Shown: positions 37,418-45,300 of the stretch, piece after piece
Numbering within the stretch: position 1 is the stretch's first letter
How the letters are laid out: the number at the start of each line of letters is the position of its first letter
Assembly (NCBI RefSeq): GCF_014861365.1
Contig: NZ_RRYW01000006.1
Location: forward strand, 1-64,000
DNA: 64,000 nucleotides
Direction: 5' to 3'
Source of the DNA: Psychrobacter sp. FME6
Lineage (GTDB): Bacteria > Pseudomonadota > Gammaproteobacteria > Pseudomonadales > Moraxellaceae
Notes under the pieces: generated by a model
What the model saw: the letters and a program-made list of their open reading frames with translations, nothing else
Databases searched by the model: none
What the model was told of the DNA's origin: nothing
Program-made: the position numbers and the translations under genes

Positions 37418-38230
37418 CTAGTCCTTGGGTTGTAACGCCACCACTTGCCCGCGCACCCCTATACTTTCATCACTCATTAAACAAACATAACCTCCCATGA
37501 TATCTTCTGGGGTTTTAAGAGACATCGGGTTTTCACCTGGAAAAGCATGGGCGCGCATATTAGTACGCGTACCACCGGGATTGATACAGTTAAAACGCAA
37601 ATTGGTGGTGTTCTGCGTCTCTTGGGTAAAGATATCGCTCATACCCTCAACCGCTTGCTTAGAGAGCGCATAAGCACCCCAAAACGCGCGTGGATGAGTA
37701 CCAACACTGCTGGACGTAAAGACAACTGAACCATTATCAGCATCTTTTAATAACGGTAGTAGCGCTTGGGTGAGCATAAAAGTCGCGGTAAAATTGACCT
37801 TCATTACTTGAGCAAACGTATCGACATCATACATCTCAAGCGGGGTTAATTGCCCCAGCATGCCTGCATTGTGCAATAAGCCATCTAATTGGCCAACTTC
37901 TTTGTGAATCAACCCTTCTAATTGCTGCATCTCAGCATAGGTTGCCCCTTCTAAATTCATCGGAAGCATGGCAGGCTGCTTACCACCAAAGCTCTCAATT
38001 TCATCATAAACATATTCAAGTTTACTGCTGGTACGCCCTAATAACAGTACCGTGGCGCCATATCGTGCATAAGTCAGTGCAGCAACGCGACCAATACCGT
38101 CACCCGCGCCTGTTACCAAAATAGTTTTACCGTCTAAGCAGTTTTTAGCTGGTAAAAAATTACGAATATCGTCATGGCTTAAAGGTTGTTCAGACTGTGG
38201 CGCGGCTTGTTGATTAGAATTGTCACTCAT
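37418..38230 (-). CDS. yciK: Short-chain dehydrogenase/reductase, YciK family
   Basis: About 270 residues. The nucleotide-binding motif is TGAGDGIGR, followed by NAG in LLHNAGMLG, Ser in FTSSSVG and the catalytic pair YALSK. The N-terminal ILVTGAGDGIGRVAALTYARYGA-type segment is characteristic of YciK, a conserved oxidoreductase of unknown substrate. The ATG at 38230 is preferred over an in-frame GTG at 38242. It is the last gene of the ubiG-gph-yciK run, an order known in Acinetobacter and relatives. Confidence 0.9.
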   Translation of the reverse strand: MSDNSNQQAAPQSEQPLSHDDIRNFLPAKNCLDGKTILVTGAGDGIGRVAALTYARYGATVLLLGRTSSKLEYVYDEIESFGGKQPAMLPMNLEGATYAEMQQLEGLIHKEVGQLDGLLHNAGMLGQLTPLEMYDVDTFAQVMKVNFTATFMLTQALLPLLKDADNGSVVFTSSSVGTHPRAFWGAYALSKQAVEGMSDIFTQETQNTTNLRFNCINPGGTRTNMRAHAFPGENPMSLKTPEDIMGGYVCLMSDESIGVRGQVVALQPKD

Positions 38231-38326
38231 GGTATCGCTCACTACTTATCGTTTAATAATTGAAAGGCTAAAAAGGCTAAATAGGTATCTTGCTACGTTA
38301 AAATAAAAATCGATCATAAATCCGAT

Positions 38327-39037
38327 TTATAAATAATCGAATTTACCAGACTTTAGCAGCAGTTTACTCAATTGCTGCGGGGTTTCGGTAATATAATCAG
38401 CGCCCCATTTTTTGAGGTTTTTTTGATCTTCAGGTGGAATATAACCATAAGCAGCCAAAACCGTTATCATGCCAGCGGCATTGCCAGCTTCGATATCACG
38501 AATATGGTCGCCGATATAAATTACGCTTTCTGCTGCGCCACGTGGAATAGCCAGCTTCTCCAACGCGACATACATAGGCTCTGGATCTGGTTTTGGCCGT
38601 GATACATCATCAGGACAGACCAAAACGGCACAGCGCTCATCTAACTGCATTTTTTCTAATAACAGCTCTGCCAAATAGCGCGGCTTATTGGTCACAATAC
38701 CCCAAGGTACGTTTTGTTGTTCAAGCGATCGCAACACTGTTTCCAACTCGTCAAACACGCAGCTATCGACACATATTTCTGCTTCATAGTCGTCTAAAAA
38801 CTGCTGACGAAACTCCAATAATGCCTCTTCACTCACTTCTAGCTGGTTATTATGTCGTAACATCAGTTGAACCATCGCTGACGCCCCCGCAGAAACCTGT
38901 TCGCGAATTTGGTCTTCTAGCGGTGCTTGCCACGCATTTTCGCGGCTCATATTGCCGATAATACGGACAAAGTCGGCAGCAGTATCGATTAGTGTTCCAT
39001 CAAGGTCGAATAAAACTGCTTTTACAAACTGACTCAT
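38327..39037 (-). CDS. gph: HAD-family phosphoglycolate phosphatase
   Basis: A 236-residue HAD hydrolase. Motif I is DLDGTLIDTAADF, with both catalytic aspartates. Motif II lies in GIVTNKPR and the late motifs in SRPKPDPEP and IYIGDHIRDIEAG. It removes phosphate from 2-phosphoglycolate; in this gene context, similar proteins (MupP-type) dephosphorylate MurNAc-6-phosphate, so specificity is open. The start at 39037 (MSQFVKAVLFD) fits the family. The frame from 39073 would add 12 residues without benefit. It lies between ubiG and yciK. Confidence 0.88.
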   Translation of the reverse strand: MSQFVKAVLFDLDGTLIDTAADFVRIIGNMSRENAWQAPLEDQIREQVSAGASAMVQLMLRHNNQLEVSEEALLEFRQQFLDDYEAEICVDSCVFDELETVLRSLEQQNVPWGIVTNKPRYLAELLLEKMQLDERCAVLVCPDDVSRPKPDPEPMYVALEKLAIPRGAAESVIYIGDHIRDIEAGNAAGMITVLAAYGYIPPEDQKNLKKWGADYITETPQQLSKLLLKSGKFDYL

Positions 39038-39162
39038 AGTGAATGCTCTTAATATTGAAAAGGTATTTAGCAAAAAATAGCGCAGTAAAAATAACGGCGT
39101 ACTATTTTTAATATGCGATTTTAACGTGCGATTTTAGGGTTTGTTATTGATGTTTGATGATA

Positions 39163-39999
39163 TTAGCGCATCGGTTTTTTAACCGCAGTCATATAATTAA
39201 CATCGACGTTCTGTGCTAGCCAGTAGCGCTTGGTGATGGGGTTGTAATGCAGGCCAATGATGTCTTGACGCGTGAAGCCTGCATTACCAGCCATTTTATC
39301 CAGCTCAGCTGGGGTGATAAATTTGGCATAGTCATGGGTGCCGCGATCGAGCAAGCGCAATACATACTCGGCACCAACGATAGCAAATAAGTAGGATTTA
39401 GGGTTACGATTAATCGTAGAAAGCACACAAACGCCGCCCGGCGCTAATAGCTCAAAACAAGCCCGAACGATTGAGCTGGGATCAGGAACATGCTCCAGCA
39501 TCTCCATACAGGTCACCACATCAAACTGCCCTGCGTGCGTTTTTGCCAGTTCTTCTACTGGAATATGTTGATAGCGTAAGGTCTCATTTAGACCGCTTTG
39601 TTCGGCGTGCAGTGCAGCCGCTTTTAGGTTTTCGGTGCCCAAGTCTACACCAGTCACATCAGCACCGCGGCGTGCCATAGACTCCGATAATATACCGCCA
39701 CCGCAACCGACATCGATCACCTTCTTGCCAGCCAGTCCTGTCTCAGCTGTTTTGTGCGCATCATTACCACTATCGCTCTGATAGCCACGCTTGACGTTTT
39801 CTTCTGTCCAATTTAAACGTAGCGGATTGATTTCGTGCAAAGTCGCAAATGCGCCCGTCGTACTCCACCATTCACTCGCCAGTTTATTGAACTTTTCAAC
39901 TTCGCTGGGATCCACATTGATATTGGCAGACTTAGTATTATCGAGATTACTGCTGAGTTGTTCATTCTCAGAAGGTGGAGAAGATAAAGTTGAGCTCAT
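39163..39999 (-). CDS. ubiG: Ubiquinone biosynthesis O-methyltransferase
   Basis: SAM-dependent enzyme that carries out both O-methylations in ubiquinone synthesis. The 278-residue protein has the SAM motif VIDVGCGGGILSESMARRG, motif II MEMLEHVPDP and the late block GTHDYAKFITPAEL. The N-terminus is about 35 residues longer than that of E. coli UbiG. An AAGGA site is positioned for the ATG at 39999. It heads the ubiG-gph-yciK run and is divergent from dsbA. Confidence 0.95.
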   Translation of the reverse strand: MSSTLSSPPSENEQLSSNLDNTKSANINVDPSEVEKFNKLASEWWSTTGAFATLHEINPLRLNWTEENVKRGYQSDSGNDAHKTAETGLAGKKVIDVGCGGGILSESMARRGADVTGVDLGTENLKAAALHAEQSGLNETLRYQHIPVEELAKTHAGQFDVVTCMEMLEHVPDPSSIVRACFELLAPGGVCVLSTINRNPKSYLFAIVGAEYVLRLLDRGTHDYAKFITPAELDKMAGNAGFTRQDIIGLHYNPITKRYWLAQNVDVNYMTAVKKPMR

Positions 40000-40381
40000 C
40001 GCATTTTTCCTTTATTGTCATTATAGTTTTTGTCGTATACAGGGTACGATTATGCTTTTAATGTTAGCATGATAGCAGCGGCTTTGTCGTGAGTACATCG
40101 TCACCGATTGTGAACTGGTTTGCCAATAGCCGATCGTTGTTAACCTCTTAAACTTTCACAATCATAAGCCCAAATATGACAAGCGAAAGGATACGTAAGC
40201 TCCCTTTACTAATAACTCACCGCTTTACCATGATTCTTTAAGAATCGGGTTCACAACTACGCGTGCTTTACGTTATTATAGTCGTTATTGTATGATAGGT
40301 CGATGTAAGCGGCGTATGGTCGTTTAGTCATTCTAAAACTCATAAGAACACCTCTGAAATTCGATACCTCAAGGATAAAGT
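40000..40381. other. Intergenic stretch without a gene
   Basis: A divergent promoter region between ubiG and dsbA; no other feature was recognised. Confidence 0.45.
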
Positions 40382-41002
40382 ATGAAACGTGTCATCACAC
40401 TGACTGGTCTGGCCATGGCTATTGGGTTTGCCTCTATGGGCGCACAAGCTGCCGATTATGTCGCTGGAAAAGATTACCGCGTGCTGGACAATCCAGAAAA
40501 GATCAGCGGTGATGCTATCATTGTTCGTGAGTTTTTCTGGTATGGCTGCCCGCATTGCTACACCCTCAATCCGCATATGGAAAAATGGGCAAAAAGTAAA
40601 AGCAAAGATGTGGCATTTTTCAAAACCCCAGCAGCGCTAAACCCTGTTTGGGAAGCCAGTGCCCGTGGTTTTTATGCCGCGCAGTTGCTAGGATTTGAAA
40701 ACAAGACCCATGACGCATTATTTGAAGCGATTCACAAAGACGGCAAAAAAATCTTTGACCAATCATCATTAAGTAAATGGTATGCGTCAAAAGGGGTTAA
40801 TGAAAAGAAATTTAATAGCCTTTATAACTCATTCGCCGTCGGCACAAAAATTGGCCGCTCACAAGCGGGTGCTAAACGCTATCAGCTCTCTGGTGTGCCC
40901 GCAGTAGTGGTACAGGGCAAATACGTGGTGACTGGCGAAAGCGCCACTGTGCCTAAAGTTGTTGATTACTTGGTGGATAAGGTCCGTACTGAGAAAAAAT
41001 AA
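40382..41002 (+). CDS. dsbA: Thiol:disulfide interchange protein DsbA
   Basis: Periplasmic oxidase that introduces disulfides into secreted proteins. The 206-residue protein has a signal peptide ending at GAQAA (residue 24), the active-site CPHC at residues 56-59 in FFWYGCPHCY, and the cis-proline in SGVPAVVV. An AAGGAT ribosome site precedes the ATG. A terminator follows. Confidence 0.95.
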   Translation: MKRVITLTGLAMAIGFASMGAQAADYVAGKDYRVLDNPEKISGDAIIVREFFWYGCPHCYTLNPHMEKWAKSKSKDVAFFKTPAALNPVWEASARGFYAAQLLGFENKTHDALFEAIHKDGKKIFDQSSLSKWYASKGVNEKKFNSLYNSFAVGTKIGRSQAGAKRYQLSGVPAVVVQGKYVVTGESATVPKVVDYLVDKVRTEKK

Positions 41003-41042
41003 TACCAAACTCAAAAAAATAAAATACATAAGCTGGACACAT

Positions 41043-41076
41043 AAAAAAGCCAATCCATAAATGATTGGCTTTTTTG
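41043..41076 (+). terminator. Intrinsic terminator after dsbA
   Basis: AAAAAGCCAAT pairs with ATTGGCTTTTT around a nine-base loop; a T run follows. Confidence 0.9.
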
Positions 41077-41112
41077 CAGCTTAGTATTCTACTTTTAGCA
41101 CTTTATACCTAT

Positions 41113-41187
41113 CTATAGTCAGTGAAACGTAAAATCGATAAATCACGTACTACAGGTACCGTAGCGTTTTTAAAGTATTTTAACTAT
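41113..41187. repeat. Dispersed palindromic repeat, internally deleted copy 6
   Basis: It starts CTATAGTCAGTGA and continues to CGTACTACAGGTACC like the copy at 36875, then jumps directly to GTAGCGTTTTTAAAGTATTT. The whole core hairpin of about 60 bp is missing. Confidence 0.78.
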
Positions 41188-41255
41188 CTATATATCTATC
41201 AACTGAACCAAATGTCCATCGACTGAACCAAGCTCACTTAACTGTGTATTTTTTC

Positions 41256-41771
41256 TCACTGTTTTTTTAACTGCGACAAAATAGCCACTTCACGAATATA
41301 GCTTGCCAAATCTTCTTTTGATTCTGCCATCAGCTCATCATCGTTCATATGCTTAGCATACTCAATCCAGAGCAATAATTGATACATACTATTGTGTTCA
41401 GAGGCTTTGTATTGCTTGACGAACTGTTTCAGCGTGCCTTCGTCATTGATATTTAAACGCTCATACCAGCTTTCTATTTTAGAGACTTGCTCTTTGGGAA
41501 AAAATGCATCGAACAATGCTTTTACCAACTCGTGGCGATTCTCTTCGCTGATGAGTTTACCGACGCGCTTGGTCTGTCGATTACGGGCATTGGCGCTGGT
41601 GATATCAGCCAGTGCCATCAGTTCTGCCATAAAGTAATCGCTGGCTGGCAAAGACTTTAGCTGTTTTTTCGATAAGCTGGCAAGCGGTATCGACAACTGC
41701 TGTAAGCGCTCATGGGCTTTTTTGAGCTCTGTGCGCGAAACGCGCATATCCTGTTCTGACCAATCAATCAT
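41256..41771 (-). CDS. darP: Ribosome biogenesis factor DarP (YjgA, DUF615)
   Basis: A 171-residue helical protein of the YjgA family, which associates with late 50S ribosomal precursors. The family pattern SRTELKKAHERLQQLS, LPASDYFMAELMALADITS and RQTKRVGKLI is clear. A conserved C-terminal helix follows near LLLWIEYAKHM. An AGAGAG site precedes the ATG. It lies downstream of rapZ on the same strand with a gap of about 95 bp. Confidence 0.92.
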   Translation of the reverse strand: MIDWSEQDMRVSRTELKKAHERLQQLSIPLASLSKKQLKSLPASDYFMAELMALADITSANARNRQTKRVGKLISEENRHELVKALFDAFFPKEQVSKIESWYERLNINDEGTLKQFVKQYKASEHNSMYQLLLWIEYAKHMNDDELMAESKEDLASYIREVAILSQLKKQ

Positions 41772-41865
41772 AAAAGCTCTCTGAGAATAAGGGTAATAAA
41801 ATAGACACTATTTGGGCGATAACGATGATAATAATAATGACGTCAAGGTAATAATGACTTAACGA

Positions 41866-42858
41866 TTACCAACGGCCTTTTTCGCGGTGTTTAGCCACAA
41901 CCGTCAAGGCTTCTGGCAAATGTTCAGTGAGATGACGTTGTAACTTTTCAGTGATAAAAACCGAACGATGCTTACCACCTGTACAGCCGATAGCAACGGT
42001 TACGGTATGGCGATTATTATGCAAAAAGTCTGGCAACCACCGCGTCAAAAACTTGGCGATATCATCACTCATCTCGCTCACTTCAGGATAATCTGCAAAA
42101 AATGCCTCGACTTCGCTATCTAATCCTGTGGCGCTGCGCAAAGCGGCATTCCAATGCGGATTGGGTAAAATTCTAACGTCAAAGACAAAATCGGCGTCAA
42201 TAGGGCTGCCATACTTGAAGCCAAAAGATAACAGGTTAATCACAATCTTATTATCTGCCCCGACTTGATCGCGTAGGCGTTCTTTTAGCTGATGAATATT
42301 GAGCTTGCTAGTATCGATAGTAACGTCAGCGCAACGGGCTATCGGCTCTAATAATTCAATTTCTCTCTTTATCGCCGCTGGTAAATTATATTTGGTGTTT
42401 TCAATACCATCAGCATCTTGCGCCATTAACGGATGGACACGACGCGTAGCGTTGAAGCGCGCGACTAAGATTTCCTCTTGCGCAGTGACATAAATGACCT
42501 GCACCTTTAATTCGCCATAGACCTGATGCAACTCTTTTTGAATCGCAGCAAAGTTGGAGAGGTCGGCGCGCGGTGAGCGAATATCAACGCCCAACGCCAC
42601 GCGTTTGATACTACTCTCGTGGATCAACTTATGCGCCGCTTCCGGGACTAGCGATAAGGGCAAATTATCAATGGAGTAGTAACCTAAGTCCTCTAAAGTA
42701 TTGAGTACAGAAGTCTTACCCGAGCCTGAACGTCCGGAGACAATGAGCACGCTCAGCTTGTCATCGCTCGGTGATGGCGTCTGAGGATTTACAGTGTCAC
42801 TATCTACTACCATACTATTACCTTGATCCATTACCCGATTGATTGATAGGCTTGCCAT
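41866..42858 (-). CDS. rapZ: RNase adapter protein RapZ
   Basis: Nucleotide-binding protein that in enterobacteria directs RNase E to the sRNA GlmZ and so tunes GlmS. The 330-residue protein has the Walker A motif GRSGSGKT at 42-49, preceded by about 34 extra residues compared with E. coli. The family blocks GYYSIDNLP and DVRILPNPHW and the C-terminal GCTGGKHRSVFI are present. Whether a GlmZ-like RNA exists in this organism is not visible here. Confidence 0.94.
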   Translation of the reverse strand: MASLSINRVMDQGNSMVVDSDTVNPQTPSPSDDKLSVLIVSGRSGSGKTSVLNTLEDLGYYSIDNLPLSLVPEAAHKLIHESSIKRVALGVDIRSPRADLSNFAAIQKELHQVYGELKVQVIYVTAQEEILVARFNATRRVHPLMAQDADGIENTKYNLPAAIKREIELLEPIARCADVTIDTSKLNIHQLKERLRDQVGADNKIVINLLSFGFKYGSPIDADFVFDVRILPNPHWNAALRSATGLDSEVEAFFADYPEVSEMSDDIAKFLTRWLPDFLHNNRHTVTVAIGCTGGKHRSVFITEKLQRHLTEHLPEALTVVAKHREKGRW

Positions 42859-42927
42859 ACCCTAAACGACTAAAATCTTAAACGGTCTTTATATCTATAG
42901 TACGCTATTTATTCGAAACTGATTATG

Positions 42928-43815
42928 CTATTTAACAATGACCAATTGATTATCTAATAATCGCGCTTTGCCCAGTTTTGCCGCTATTAAAACGATTAAC
43001 GCTTGTGTTTTATCTGCTAAACGAGGGCCGTCAAAACTAATAGGCTGCAGGTCAGTGGTCTTAACCTCTAAATAATCCATCTCAAATCCAACATCAACAA
43101 TACGCTGACGAGCGTGCGTTACTAGTGACTGAAATACTAACTCAGTAAGGTTTTCTTCTTTTAGTTTCTGCGCTAACTGCTGGGCTAAATCTTGTAAGAC
43201 TTGATGCAATACTGGCGCGACTTGTCGTTCAGCTACTGTCAAATACTGATTGCGCGATGACAGCGCTAACCCATCAGCAGCACGAACGATGGGCGCGCCA
43301 ATAATTTCAATGGGATAACTTAAGTCACGTACCAATTGCTTGATAATCGCTAATTGCTGATAATCTTTTTGGCCAAATATTGCCACATCTGGTTGTACAA
43401 TATTAAATAGCTTAGAGACGACAATACCAACACCATCAAAGTGACCAGGTCGCGATTGACCACATAACTGAGTAGTAATCGCACCAGCAAGAACCAATGT
43501 CGGCGGCGGTAGTACGGGGTACATCTCATCAATACTGGGCACAAACACATGGTCTGCGCCAACCGTCGCTAGTTTAGCCACATCCTCATCCAGCGTACGA
43601 GGATAACTGTCAAAATCCTCTCCCTCGCCAAACTGAGTAGGATTGACAAAGATGCTCACTACCACCACATCCGCATGCTGTTTGGCAATTTTGACCAGTT
43701 CAAGATGACCATCATGCAGGTTGCCCATCGTTGGCACTAACGCGATACGTTGTTGACCACGATAAGGCTTTAATACGTCGCGCAGTGCTGAGATATGGTG
43801 ATGAATAATTGGCAT
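42928..43815 (-). CDS. panC: Pantothenate synthetase
   Basis: Joins pantoate and beta-alanine with ATP in coenzyme A synthesis. The 295-residue protein has the ATP-binding PTMGNLHDGH (HxGH type), VFVNPTQFG-like SIFVNPTQFG, the block FGQKDYQQL and the KMSKS-like SSRNQYL. AGAAGA lies at a proper distance from the ATG at 43815, so that start is preferred to 43824. panB lies just upstream on the same strand and folK and pcnB further upstream, giving a folate/pantothenate run. Confidence 0.95.
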   Translation of the reverse strand: MPIIHHHISALRDVLKPYRGQQRIALVPTMGNLHDGHLELVKIAKQHADVVVVSIFVNPTQFGEGEDFDSYPRTLDEDVAKLATVGADHVFVPSIDEMYPVLPPPTLVLAGAITTQLCGQSRPGHFDGVGIVVSKLFNIVQPDVAIFGQKDYQQLAIIKQLVRDLSYPIEIIGAPIVRAADGLALSSRNQYLTVAERQVAPVLHQVLQDLAQQLAQKLKEENLTELVFQSLVTHARQRIVDVGFEMDYLEVKTTDLQPISFDGPRLADKTQALIVLIAAKLGKARLLDNQLVIVK

Positions 43816-43896
43816 TATTGACATTTCTTCTACTGATAATCGTAAAATATATCGACGGAACGGGGTGAGCTACATGCAATGAAAGAAACTGATTAA

Positions 43897-44697
43897 CTAG
43901 CTAAATTGATGTTGTTCGCTTGGGAAGCTACCTTCGCGTACTGACTGCTGATAGAGTGCAAAGGCGCCTTCGACACTATGTGCCTGGTTACGCTCATCGG
44001 TCAAAAAGTCATGTACAAAACGTGGGACACGGCCGTGAGCCATACCTAGCATGTCATGCATCACCAAAACCTGACCGTCGGTATCTGCGCCAGCACCAAT
44101 ACCGATGACTGGCACTGCAACAGCCTCGGTTATCGCTTTAGCAAGTTCAGCAGGTACGCACTCTAGTACTAACAGCGCCGCACCAGCAGCGACGACGGCT
44201 TTGGCATCAGTAAGTAGCTTGTCAGCAGCAGCATCGCCGCGACCTTGGATTTTATAACCGCCAAACACATTGACCGATTGCGGGGTCAAGCCTAAATGCA
44301 CACAAGTTGGCGTGCCCGATTGCGCTAACGTTGTGACCAAATCACCAAGCTCGCTACCGCCTTCAATCTTGATCACATGGGCACCAGCCTGCATCAACTT
44401 GCGGCTATTCGTCACCGCTTCTGGCAGCGTCACATAGCTCATAAATGGCAAGTCCGCTAGAATGAGCGCCTGCTTATTACTACGGGCGATATTGGCAGTA
44501 TGATAAGCCATATCATCAACGGTCACTGGCAATGTTGAGTCATGGCCTTGTACCACCATACCCAAACTATCTCCAATCAAAATAGTATCAATTTGCGCTT
44601 TTTCCATCATGCGTGCGAACATCGCGTCGTAGCACGTCAAGCAAGTAAATTTGGTACCGTCTTTTTTGAATTGTTTTAAAGTAGATAATGTCGTCAT
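43897..44697 (-). CDS. panB: 3-methyl-2-oxobutanoate hydroxymethyltransferase
   Basis: Transfers a hydroxymethyl group from methylene-THF to ketoisovalerate, the first pantothenate step. The 266-residue TIM barrel has LTCYDAMFAR, GDSLGMVVQGH, the metal-binding IKIEGG and VIGIGAG. The start at 44697 (MTTLSTLKQFKK) has a GAGGGA site. The frame from 44739 would add 14 residues and is rejected. It is co-directional with panC, with about 80 bp between them. Confidence 0.95.
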   Translation of the reverse strand: MTTLSTLKQFKKDGTKFTCLTCYDAMFARMMEKAQIDTILIGDSLGMVVQGHDSTLPVTVDDMAYHTANIARSNKQALILADLPFMSYVTLPEAVTNSRKLMQAGAHVIKIEGGSELGDLVTTLAQSGTPTCVHLGLTPQSVNVFGGYKIQGRGDAAADKLLTDAKAVVAAGAALLVLECVPAELAKAITEAVAVPVIGIGAGADTDGQVLVMHDMLGMAHGRVPRFVHDFLTDERNQAHSVEGAFALYQQSVREGSFPSEQHQFS

Positions 44698-44769
44698 ATG
44701 TCCCTCAATGAATCTGCAATACTTTTTATCTGTCTTCACCCATCATTCTACTGCTGGTTAAAAACTTCA

Positions 44770-45300
44770 TCAATCATTCGATAATAAGGTTAAGCCTGAC
44801 CAGTCTGCGCTTTGTGGATATTCCTCTATTGGTTTATCGGCAATCACTACTGTTGGAGCAAGCTCGCGCAGCGGTACCAAGACAAAATTACGCTTAGCCA
44901 ATCCTGCATGCGGAATGGTTAGTTGCGGCTCAGTAATCTGCACTTCACCGTATAATAAAATATCGACATCGAGGCTACGCTCACCCCAATGTCGTAAACG
45001 TGCCCGCATAGCCTGTTTTTCTAACTGCTGGCAAAAGGCGAGCAACTCCGAAGGCGGCAATGTCGTCTCAAAACCAGCGACTGCATTGACAAAGTCTGGC
45101 TGATCTTGTGGTCCCATAGGCGCCGAGGCATAAAATGAAGACACAGTAACCTCACGTATGTCCTCGTGTTCGCGCATAGTTGCAATTGCTTGCTGCAAAT
45201 GCTCAACAGGTGAACCAAGCTCATTCGCTAGATTGCTACCCAAACCCACATAGCAGGTTATCCAATTAACGTTGTCCGCATTGTTATCGATATTAAACAT
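44770..45300 (-). CDS. folK: 2-amino-4-hydroxy-6-hydroxymethyldihydropteridine pyrophosphokinase
   Basis: Activates the pterin moiety of folate with ATP. The 176-residue protein has the N-terminal YVGLGSNLANE block, the signature RHWGERSLDVDILLYG with the metal-binding aspartates, and LTIPHAGLAKRNFVLVPL. The start overlaps the end of pcnB by 8 bp, which indicates translational coupling, as in the pcnB-folK pair of E. coli. Confidence 0.96.
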   Translation of the reverse strand: MFNIDNNADNVNWITCYVGLGSNLANELGSPVEHLQQAIATMREHEDIREVTVSSFYASAPMGPQDQPDFVNAVAGFETTLPPSELLAFCQQLEKQAMRARLRHWGERSLDVDILLYGEVQITEPQLTIPHAGLAKRNFVLVPLRELAPTVVIADKPIEEYPQSADWSGLTLLSND

